Shown here: positions 26,581 through 37,400 of the stretch, one piece after another | How positions within the stretch are numbered: the stretch's first letter is position 1 | Layout of the letters: each line of letters starts with the position of its first letter | Assembly: GCF_029873635.1 (NCBI RefSeq) | Contig: NC_080419.1 | Span: forward strand, 72,528,597 to 72,592,596 | Direction of reading: 5' to 3' | Length of the DNA: 64,000 nucleotides | DNA from: Malania oleifera | Taxonomy: Eukaryota > Streptophyta > Magnoliopsida > Santalales > Ximeniaceae | Notes under the pieces: generated by a model | Told to the model about the DNA's origin: nothing | The model's database searches: none | The model's input: only the letters and a program-made list of their open reading frames with translations | Program-made: the position numbers and the translations under genes

Positions 26581-27365
26581 AATTTTTAATTAAAATAAAA
26601 TAAAATGATTGCGTGAAAAATATAATTAAATTAAAAATATTTACAATTTTTTTAAAAATAATTTTTTTTATTTATTTTTTATTTTTTTCAACCGTCATGT
26701 ATAATAAGATTGTTCTTGGTAAGTGAATATTATAATTAAGTATAAAAAATATAATATTTTTTTATTTAATTCATAATTTTTTTAGTTTGTATTGCACTTT
26801 TATTTGTTAATCATATTTTTCTAATTGTTATTTGATTTAAAGGAAGAAAAATGAGCATTTGTTCAATCAAGTTTCTAATTTGTTTTAATTTTGAAATATT
26901 AACTAAACAAGTTGCTGGTTTTCGATTTTAATTTCTACTTCAGTTTTTAGTTTTTATTTTTTATTTTTAGTTTTTATTTTCATTTTTTAGTTTTTAATTT
27001 AACGTATGGGTCATAGGAATTTAACATGTAAACTAAGTGCTTCCCAAAAGATAACTTTGAGATGTTCTAACAAATAAATATCTCAAGAAAAACATACTAT
27101 TTTTTTTTATATTTAAATCTTTGAATAGATCCCACAATACGAATATTAGTTAGCTTTAGAAACTTGCTTTCATATGGTACAAATTAAAAATTATTTACAT
27201 CATTATTGCATTTAGGAGCATAGATTTTAGGTTTTAAATTTGAATTTGAATGAAGTTAAACAAAATTTAATACGATTTATATCACATTTTTCCTATATCC
27301 ACATAAATTTAAACCCGAGCCTCTTGCAAAGATAAGGTTAGATTTTGAATTTATTAGGTCAATTG
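26581..27365. other. AT-rich spacer, no gene seen
   Basis: Very AT-rich sequence with a low-complexity stretch of repeated TAGTTTTTATTTT at 26,938-27,000. I see no open frame with recognisable domains. Confidence 0.6.
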
Positions 27366-27591
27366 TTTTTTTTTTAATATCGCCGGGTGTCCACAACCGT
27401 CAACGACGTCTGTTTTACGGTCCGTCGCACCTGTCATGACTAATCCCACGCCCTATAGCGGTGGCCCCACACACATCACAGAGGGGTTAATTTAGGAGCC
27501 CGCCGCAAGAATTGAACCCGGGAGGCATTTCTGCTAACCGTCAAGTGGCACTTCCGGAATTCGTCCTTGCCAACTGAGCTACGCCCTGGAG
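27366..27591 (-). mobile_element. tRNA-derived SINE
   Basis: On the minus strand the element begins near 27,591 with a tRNA-like head. An A box (TAGCTCAGTTGGCAAGG) is at 27,565-27,581 and a B box (GGGTTCAATTC) at 27,509-27,519, followed by a unique body and an oligo(A) tail (plus-strand T run 27,366-27,375). These are the internal RNA polymerase III promoter elements of tRNA-type plant SINEs. The length is about 220 bp. I could not fix a target-site duplication because both flanks are T-rich. It is not a tRNA gene: the cloverleaf 3' half and acceptor are not formed. Confidence 0.8.
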
Positions 27592-28434
27592 GCTTATTTT
27601 TTTTTTATTACATAGAAACTCCGGCCACCAATAAGTTCTTTGGACCCTCTGGTGTGACACTAAACTTACGAATTAGTATCCTCTGTCCCCAAATCTCGTT
27701 GATCAGGGTAAAGTCCGGATGCAGATACGACTTCTATGCATCAATTGGACGTTCGGCCAATTGTTATTGGTGAATGGTAATATTGTTTTATTCATTTATG
27801 TATGATTGATTGGTACCATTATATTATTAGTTTTTTCCTTAATCGATTGCTCACATTTTTTTCATTGTCTAAAATTCGTTTGGTTATACTTTATTCCCGT
27901 GGGCAAGCCCCTACTTATCATCAAAATTGGCGCAGGGGGGTCTGGGTATAATTTTTTAAATGAGAGGGTGTCAATGTGATTATCTCAGATGTCGAGGGTG
28001 TATGCATAATTATGAAAAAAAATACCAAAGGGTTGTAACCGCCTCGATGGCTACGTGGTCCTCTCCGGTTGAAATTTCTGCTATTTCCACGTCAATGGCC
28101 GAATGAGATTCCTCGGCTTCCCCCTGCTCTTCAAAGCGACGGCGTTTTGCAAAGTTAGACAGGCAATCCAGTTCTAATAGTGAAAGCCCATTCGTCCGTT
28201 TCGAAATTCTTTATGACAGACGGTTCTTTTATTTAGCTCCTATTTCTGTATTTACCCCCCCCACGATGTTCGTAATTCCTTCCTTCTAAGCGCCGACCTC
28301 CGTCGAATCCCATTTCCTCCGTCAATCTGAAACTTCGGATAAACCCTAGAAACAGACAGTGAATTCAGAAAGCCTGGATCGAGAGACAAAGGTTTTGAAG
28401 TTGCTTCTGTTCGATCGAATTCAAGTGTGCTGCT
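27592..28434. other. Upstream region of the Derlin gene
   Basis: It contains no transposon that I recognise apart from a T-rich start. GC content rises towards the gene (about 28,000-28,350), as expected for a promoter and 5' UTR. I cannot place the transcription start. Confidence 0.5.
28052..28094 (+). promoter_or_regulatory. Possible ER-stress (bZIP) response sites
   Basis: Two ACGT cores lie about 340-380 bp upstream of the Derlin ATG: tacgtggtc (28,052-28,060) and CCACGTCA (28,087-28,094). The second reads TGACGTGG on the minus strand, which fits the core bound by ER-stress bZIP factors of the bZIP60/XBP1 type. Derlins are known to be induced by the unfolded protein response, so the position is sensible. 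The match is short and could be chance. Confidence 0.35.
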
Positions 28435-31400
28435 ATGTCGTCTCCCGCAGAGTAATTTGCTCTTCTATAGTCTATGTTCTACCTACAGCTTCTCTCTCTC
28501 TCTCTCTCCCCCCCCCCCCCCCCCCGCCCCCCGGGAATCATGTTGTTGTTTTGTTTATTGTCATGAAGCGGTTGGGGCTTGATTTGATTGATGTTGATAA
28601 TCATTTAAAACTCTTATTTATTTACTTATTTATTGGTTTTTCAGATTCTATAATTCTCTACCTCCCATATGCAAGGCTTATGGGACTATCTGTTTGCTGG
28701 CTACTACAGCATTCCATTTGGGGTTGTATCATCCTGCACACATCGCATTATCATATCAATTAATTTTCTCGCGTTTCCAGGTATGTATATCTATGCTCAT
28801 TTAACTGTTCATGTAACACTAAATGCCACTCTGGGGTAGTCTCAAAAGTTTTCAGGCTCTTGGATTGATAATTGTCTTTTACAGTATTCGATTTATGATT
28901 TTGTGGTATTATGTAGGTGTTCGCAACAACAAACTTGAGGTTATGATTTTCTTTTGTTCTAAGTATCACAATTTTACACTTCTTTGGATCTTTTTCAGAT
29001 TCAATTTCCCTGTGTTTTTTACTTCATTAGCCACAACAAGTCAAGTTGAATAGTCATTCAAGCTACATATTTAAACCTCCATCTCATCGTAGAAGCTGAC
29101 TTGTGCAGCCTTTTGCATGGTGGTCTCTTGGTAACAAGTGAAATTATGTTAGTGGGGAATAGCCCGACAGGGCCTTTTAGGGTGCAAAGTGAGGGCTTTT
29201 CCAAGTACCTAACACAGTTTCTGTCTTGGTGCCAAATTTAAAGATCAAGTTGTTCGGGACTCTACCATTGGAAGATCTAAGAGAAAAATTGCTGGTTGGA
29301 AAAGGAAATACCTCTCAAAAAACGGGAGACATTGCGACTGTTACATAACAATTTTTGGGTTCCCAATACCGTTACACACCAAGAAATTGGCGGGAAAAAA
29401 ATCACAACCATTACGTAAAGGTTGCTTCAACCATTAAGTAACAGCTATAGGACCATTACAGCAAATATATATATATATATATATATGTATATATTTTATT
29501 TTTTTACTTTTTATTCTCTCTTTTGTCTCCCCCTCCCTCTTTATAATCATTCTCATTATATTATGTGGAGAGAGGGGAAATAGACTATAATGAGGGTGAT
29601 AATGATACAAAATTTACTATTTTTAAATTCTCACAAGAGATGCTTCAATTAACAATTTGATAATATTAATTTGTTTAGAAAATAATTTATTTTGATAATA
29701 TTAGCAATTTGATAATTATGTTTGATATTTTTCAACTTCAACGTTCTTTTATTTTCTAGTTATTGTATATTTATATTATTCGTATGTGTTATGTGTCTAA
29801 TAGATTAATAGTTTATAATTTATTCTTTTTTATTATTTAGTTTTCCACACAAAAGAATAATAAAAAAGTATAGGTACACACACACGCGCATGTAGTTTTT
29901 CTATCAATGGTTTAAAACAAATGTAGATTTCTCGCCCTTACTAAACAACTTACTTAATTGAACTTAAGGATCTAAAATACATTAAAACTCTTTCTAAGAA
30001 GGGTTAAAAGTTTAAAATATGCAAATACAATAATATACATAAGGTTGTGCATGCTTTAAAAAAATTCGCGGCTGTTACATTACATCTGCTTCTTGTTATG
30101 TAACATCCACTACTCTTGCTTCTCACGACACCCATTGCTGCTATGTTACGCTACCCACTATTTGAAACCATGCCTTGCCGTAAAAAAAAAAATTCAACTT
30201 CTGATTAAGATCTTTGTAACAGATTTTGGGAGGATAAAAACTGAGCTCCATTAGGCTTGATTACTCAACAAAACAGATTTGATTAATTGCAAGTTTTTGC
30301 AAGTCCATCTACTAATTCTAGAAGAAATTTTCACAAGAAGGATAGAAAAGTTAACTTTGCTTGCACTTTTTGTAACCAAGGGAAGGCCAACGTACTCTAC
30401 AGGAAGCCTACCTTATTGAACCCCAAGAATCCGGGTAATATTCTGTTTAAAGAGCTCAGATTTCGAAGAGTTTGCTTGGAGCCCAGAGAGGTTGTGGAAA
30501 AGAACTAAAGCATTCTTTATGCTTGTTGCGGAGCTAGTGTGTCTGTGGAAAAGGATGAGGAGGTCCCTAGCAAAACATAATTGGTAAAGAGTGATTGTGC
30601 CGCATTTGCTATGTTACTTAAATCACTTTTAGAAGCTGCCGTTTGAAGTATCCTGGTCATAACTTCCATATCCAAGACAAACAAATAAGGAAAATGGGTT
30701 CCCCATGTATAATCCCTTTCTTCCCTTTTTTATAAAAGAAAAAAAAATCCTTTTCTTCCCTTAAAAAAATCCTCCATGGAACCATTTATATTAAGGGAGA
30801 AGCTAGGAGAGGTAATACATTCCCTAACCCAGTCTATGAAATTTGCAGGAGTGCTAATTGTTTTGAGAACCAGGATAATAAAATACAAATCCACTGAATC
30901 ACAAGTTCTCCTACAATCCATCTTTAGAGCTAATTTGGGAGATCTAGAATGTAAATGATAGTTATGCAAAAGCTCACGAGTTAGTAGGATATTGTCTTGA
31001 ATGGACACCCCTTTTAGAAAAGCTGTTTGGTTACACCCTCAAGCTGGAGGTGTATAAATATCACCTAACCCCAGCATCTTACAACCACTAGACAAAGCAG
31101 ACTTAATGGAAGCTTGAGTGAAAACTTCGCCTAACTGATCCATAGATTTTGCAAAAAAGTCCTTAAAAATTCTTCAACACAACATCCCTCACAAAATGGT
31201 TGTCAACTTCAATGTGCTTTGTCCTCTCATGAAACATTGAGTTTCTAGCAATATAAATGGCAACTTGATTATCATAAAACATTTGGACTTTTAACCAAAA
31301 ATCCCATCTTTGACAGAAGAGACTTCAACCACATAAGCTGACTCATAGTACGAACCATAGCTTGGTATTTTGCTTCAGCAATAGATCGAGCTAAGTAGTT

Positions 31401-34400
31401 TCTTTCTTCTCGCTTGGTAACTAGATTACTTCTCTTGAATGTATAGTATCTATCTCATGTCACAGTTTTAATTACATTTATACGTCAAACCTCTACAACG
31501 AGAGCCTTTGAGATGTGCAAACAGCATCTCAGTGTGGTTATTTGGAATTTTCTGTAAACTAACTCAGCGCCCCTATAGCAAGGGATATGTTAGGTCTAGT
31601 GACAACAAGTAGATCAACTAGCTGACTAGTTGTCTATATTGAAGTTTATCTTCAAATTCTGCTCCCAACGTTCCTAGACAACTTCACATTGGGTTCCATA
31701 GGAGTATTAATTGGTTTAGCTTCCAACGTACCAAATTGACTTGGCAAGTCCAAGGTATATTTGCTGAGATAGATTCAATCCTTTCTTACACAGTACAATC
31801 TGAATATGAAAGTAACATAGATTACCCAAGTCCTTGATTTGAAATTTTGCTTTATGCTATTGCTGGACATCTGCAATCCTGCTTTGGTCACTGCTAGTGA
31901 TGATGATGTCATCAACACAAAGCACTATAAGCACGACATTTGTGCTGTTTGGCAAACAAAGGCTCAGGGTAGCATTGAATGAAACCAATACAGAGACACC
32001 TCACTAAATTTGTCAAACTCCCCCCCCCCCCCCCCACCCGCCCCACCCAAAAAAAAAGGATTTTGAAGGGCATCCTATTAAGTAGAAAATAGGCCATAAG
32101 AAGGGCATCAATCCAATGGGTTTTAGGAACATGCATATGAAAGAGTAGAGACTTTGCTATATCAAGTAAATGTGAACAAATTCAAGTGCGTTATTAGGTT
32201 GAAAAATTTGAATCCCAATGCCAAACTGAGTTTTTGTTTCCTCATAGAAATGAGTAAAGACATTAACAAATTCAAAATTGTCTTTTAAAATTAGATAGAT
32301 TTTAGGTCATACATGAAGAATCATCCACAAAAGACACAAAATATTGATGACTAGTTAAATTCTTGACTCTACATGGACCCCGAATATCTGAATGAATGAA
32401 AATAATGATTTACTACTAGACTCAACTCTAGACGGAAAAGATGTCTTAGTATGCTTTCCTAATTGACACGTATAACAGCCAAAACATGAAATAGACTTGA
32501 CCATAGGAAAAACTTGTTGCAGATTTTGAAGCGATGGATGACCCAAATGACTGCCATTGACCCAAATGGAGAAGGCTGCTCTTTGGAGGCAAGTGATAGA
32601 GGTGAAATACGGCTGTGAATGGGGTGGTTGGTGTACTAGGCCTGTTAATGGTCCACATGGTGTTGGCTTGTGGAAAAATATTAGTCGGGGATGGCCTTCT
32701 TTTTCTTGCCACGTTCTATATGATATTGGAAATGGGTCTAAGGTGAAATTTTGGCAAGACCATTGGTGTGGTGAGACGTCTCTTGCAGTCAGCTATCCTG
32801 ATTTGTATAGATTTTGCTGAGATAAAGAAGCTAGTGTGGCTGAGCTTATGAAGTTTGATAATGGAGTCTTGTTTTGGGATGTAAGTTTCTTTAGGGGTAT
32901 GCATCTTCGGGAATTAGAGGCCTTGACTGGTTTTATGGATATATGGTGCATCGGTGAAGGGGTCTGGTGAGGATAAGATGTGCTGGAAATCTGATAGAGA
33001 GACGGGCTTCTTGGTTAAAGGTTATTATGGTATTTTAATGGGCTCCAAAGGTTGTGGCTTTCCTTGGAAAAGTATTTGGAAACAGAAAATTCCATCTAGA
33101 GTAGCTTTTTTTGTTTGGACTGCTGCTTTAGGGAAATGCTTAATGATTGACAATTTTATGAAAAAGAATGGTTTGGATATTGGATTGGTGCTACATGTGC
33201 AAGTGTAATAATGAGGCGGTTGATCATCTTTTTATTCATTGTTCGGTTGCAATGAACTTGTGGGTTATGGTGTTTGGTTTGTTTGGAGTGAGCAGGGTTA
33301 TGCCGCAATCTGTAGCGGGACTTCTAGCATGTTGGCAAGGCAGATTTGGTCGTTATCGAAATGGGTTTATTTGGTTGATAGTTCCTCATTGTTTATTGTG
33401 GTGTCTTTGGAGGGAGAGAAATAGTAGGTGTTTTGAAGATAAGGAAAGATCTATTTCGGACCTGAAGCTATTTTTCTTTACAACTTTAATGGATTGGTTG
33501 GCTGCTTTGCGAAACCAGTCATTTTCTTCTGTTTTTGGTTTACTAGATTCTTGTAATTTCTGTTTTTGATTTGTTTACCCCATGTACACTCCTTGTGTAC
33601 TTGGTGTTCATTTTTGATATCAATAAACTTATTACTTATCCAAAAAGAAAAAAAAAAACCAATCCTTCTTTGCCTGGAGATCTTGAATAACACAATGAGA
33701 AGAAAGTCACAAAACAATTATGAGATTTAGTCAATTGACTAATTGATAACAGATTCAAGGGAAATTTAGGCACATATAGAACAAAAGAAAGAGGAATAGA
33801 AGGAAACGAAAGAATATTGCCACAACCTGATATTGGTGTAACCAAACATTTAGCAAGAGCAACCTTTGAGTATATAATAGTCAATTTAATGGAATAAGAA
33901 AAATTAGGACTACTTGCTCTAGGGAGGAGGCACTAGAGTCAATAACCCTTGGTGAGAAGGGTGAAGAGGCAAGAAGCCTGGTTGTCCTTGAACGAACCAC
34001 AGTGGTGATAGATGTTGAAGACTGAACTTGAAATTGTTGAACCATGTGGTCAAGATTGTTATACTTCTCTCTGGACATGGTAGTTGATGTACTCAACTCC
34101 GCAGTGGAGTGGCTATGGGCACTTGAAGTGACAGTAGAATCGCCCTTGTCAAGACACTTGTTGACCCAGTTTCCTAGGGAGATCCTTAGCATCAATCAAT
34201 AGTATTGTCTTTGCCACAGTGTGCAAATGCAAGAATTGCTATGACAAACTCCTCATCTTGACACACTACTTTTGCCAAGACGACCATACGACCCTTGTCC
34301 TTGTCCTCAACACTTCCCTTACCACTGTTAAATGTAGTGCTACCATGGTTAAATTATCACGTGCAGAAGCTTAAGAAGAGTAAGAGCCATCTTTGGGGAT

Positions 34401-37400
34401 CCATTGGATTCTCGCATATGCTTCATTCATAGATGGTGTGAATTCACCAGCAAGATTTTGATCATGGGTGGGTTGAACCTCTGGACTCAACCCAGCCACA
34501 AACTTGGCAGCCAAGAACTCTATCCTTTGTCTCTTAATTATCTCAATATTGAAACTGACTTGTTGATAGATGTTGAGTTTCTTCCACATACCTTTCATAG
34601 TGCTATAATACCCACTAATGGACCTACCTTCTTGGTCATATTTGAAAGAGTTCTCCTATAGGTTAAAAACACGAGTTTGTTTTTTTTTATTTTTTTATTT
34701 TTATGAGAAGCTTTTGTGGAGATCATCCCATTGGGTCTTGGCCTGAGACCACCATAGGTAACTAGAGGATCAAACCAATTTGATTGCTGTGATTTGTAGA
34801 TTAACAGTATCAGTCGAAGCTCTCTTTGTAGAGGCCATCAAAACCATCCCCTATACACTACAAAAAGTGCACTCCAGTCACGGGAATGAACAACACAGCA
34901 ACAATGCAAAATCATGCAGCACACACAATCACAGAACAGAACTTCAGAACTTCTAAGAGAGTTCCTCTGACCATGGAACATAAGTTATAATGTCGTATGA
35001 GGAATTAATTGACCATGCAGAAAAGGGCAGACCACAACAAGCACTGCAGGCATTTGATAAACAACCTGGCTGCACAGTGGCTACATGTGTGATGGCTAGC
35101 AGCAACTAAAAGTGTGTGCTGGCAAAAACAGGAAATAGTCATTGAATAGCAATCAAAACCCCTAGCAACTGATACAAGATTGCAGGCAATCAATCATGAA
35201 CACACAGCATCATCATGCCACAACCAACCAGTGAACAACAACACGGCAACAGCAGTATACCAGAAACAGAGCATCACTTCACATTAGCAACTCACCATGA
35301 AAAGTGTCCCTAAATGACTCAAACCAACCGTAAAACCACATTTGAGAGCTGATGAGGGGAAGGCGACAAAGAAAATGAAAAACAGTGTTAAAAAAAAAAC
35401 CTCAGATAATTCAGATTTAGAGGAGATTAATGATCTAACACCATGTTGGACAGTTAGAGATGGGGGAGAGAAGAAAAGAAGAATAGAGCAAGAAAGCAAG
35501 AGAAAGGAGGAGGAAGCAGTTTCCTGGAGCCTTAGATTTTGCTCCATGTCTGCCCTCTTATATATTAATAATTAAAAAATTTGAAAGACTAAATACCCCT
35601 ACTTACACCACATAATTACCAAATAGCCTTCTTCTAACAACTTACTTTAGCAATTTAGAATCGCTTAAGAACAAATAGTATCAATCACATCCTTTTGAAT
35701 GTCTAACAGATTTTAAAGAATTTGGCATTGAAGCCATCAGGCCCAAGTGTCTTATCATTAGGGCAGGAGAATACCGTCTTCTTAATTTCATCTTTATGCA
35801 CAGGATTTCCAAGGAGAGAAATATCCACTGCAGGCCATTTAAAAGTCAAGGAGGTCTTCCAAGAAAGTGTGTATATATAGTGAATGACACTGGGATTTTG
35901 AGTAGCAAGAAGAATTTCCTTTATTTATTATCTCAAAAGAGCTTATTCTATTCCCATTTCATCAACAAAATATCTGATTTGAGCATGAGTTATTCTAGAT
36001 TTAACTGCTTTTGAAAGCAACTTATTTTTATGATCACCCAATTGCAATCATGAGATCCTAGATGTTTGCTTTAGGAGATCTTCCTCAGCTTTCAGAGAAT
36101 CCTGTATTTTTGTTTGGGCATAATTAACACCCAAGATTCTTTCCTGGCTTTTAGATTGAAGAAGATCAAGGTAAGCTTTGTCCATTTAGCCTAGTGGATC
36201 CCATCACCAATCTTGGCGAAGTAACTCTTGTGGAAAGCTTGTAACATTCTTTTTAAAACCTTTAATTCTAGAAAAAAATATACATGGGGGTGCCCACAGA
36301 AGAACAAGAAGACCACATTGCCTTGAGAGAGTCCATAAAATCAGGATGAGAAGCCCAACAATTTAAAAATTTGAAGGTGAAGTTAGAACCCTTATCTGAG
36401 TTTTGAGAACAGAATCTGATGCTGGGCAGTGATCTGAAATACTAGTATATATGAAATCCACCATGAGATTGGGCAAAGCCTGAAGCTCTGAGGCTTTTGA
36501 TCCCCTTCAGAGATAGCAGAAGCTCTAGTAGCCATTTTACAAATTTTCTTTCCATTAATAGGTTTAGGATCAAAACTAGAAGAGGGGACTATACTGGCAG
36601 GAGTTTCTGAAATAGCCACTTCAGCAATAACAGTTCTACAGGGAACTGTAAATCTATCAGTAATAGATTATTACGTTTGATATTTGAGCTCCATTGAATC
36701 AAAATTTTCCATCTTTATCTTTAACCAGTGGTTATAAGAATGCAGATTCATCTGACATTGTTAGACCTGTTTAAAGAAGATCAGATATTGCTGATAATGT
36801 GGCCCTTGCACTTGTACTTTGGTAATGACGGTTTGGTTTTTAAGATATGGCTATGAGCAACGTGAAAATGTTAGGATTAGGGTGAAGGAAGAGTTAAAAG
36901 GTCTTTAGACAGAGTAAGAAGAACAGTACCTGCATTCAATTTTTGGGCCATGTTATTTTGCTAACTGGTTCTTAGTATTGGAAGTTCTTAATGTGTCAAT
37001 GTTGCCATAGCCATTTTGCCTTTTGTCTTTTTTTTTTGAGTTATGAAGGCTTGGAGTACTTTTTTGGTCTCTCCTGCACTTGAGCCTTTTTTTTTTGAGT
37101 TTGTCGTACTACATTTTTTTATCGTGTTATGAATGGTCAACTCCTATGATGAGACTTATGAGCTGAAAATGTGTGAACATCTATATAATGTACAGAAATG
37201 TTTACTCTCATCTTTATGCACGTGTGCTGATATAATCAGGCCAATCTGAAATCTCCCCCTGCGGGAGGTTGGGTTGTCATTGAGTTTTCTCTTATATATT
37301 TTGATAAGAGATTTCTTTTCATATAGATTTTTCTTCTACATGCTGCTGAGACCTTGGAAAATTATGCCCTGTCCACTGCTGTTTGGTATATACATGCCTT

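Larger units (their letters stand above)
31150..35708 (-). mobile_element. Ty1/copia retrotransposon inserted in LINE B, 3' LTR absent
   Basis: The element is flanked by gattt at 31,145-31,149 and 35,709-35,713. A 265-bp 5' LTR (35,444-35,708; TGTTGGACAG and TGTCTAACA ends) and a primer-site-like TGGTGTTAGATC (35,432-35,443) are present. Minus-strand coding remnants are in copia order: gag (34,371-34,700, NEAYARIQ), protease/linker (33,660-33,900), GAG-pre-integrase with HLGHPSLQNL (about 32,535), RT with the catalytic VDD (about 31,905), and RNase H with SIAEAKYQAMVRTMSQ (about 31,370) ending TKHIEVDNHFVRD (about 31,200). At the low end the RNase H frame stops and the sequence goes straight into the target site. 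No LTR is found there. Confidence 0.8.

Noticed and set aside
27500..27591. A functional tRNA gene
   Set aside because: A and B boxes are present but the cloverleaf is not formed, and the sequence continues into a SINE body with an oligo(A) tail.
28359..28763. A 134-residue plus-strand frame as an independent gene
   Set aside because: It reads through the poly-C tract of intron 1 and overlaps Derlin exons 1 and 2 in another frame; the low-complexity S/L/P run is a repeat artefact.
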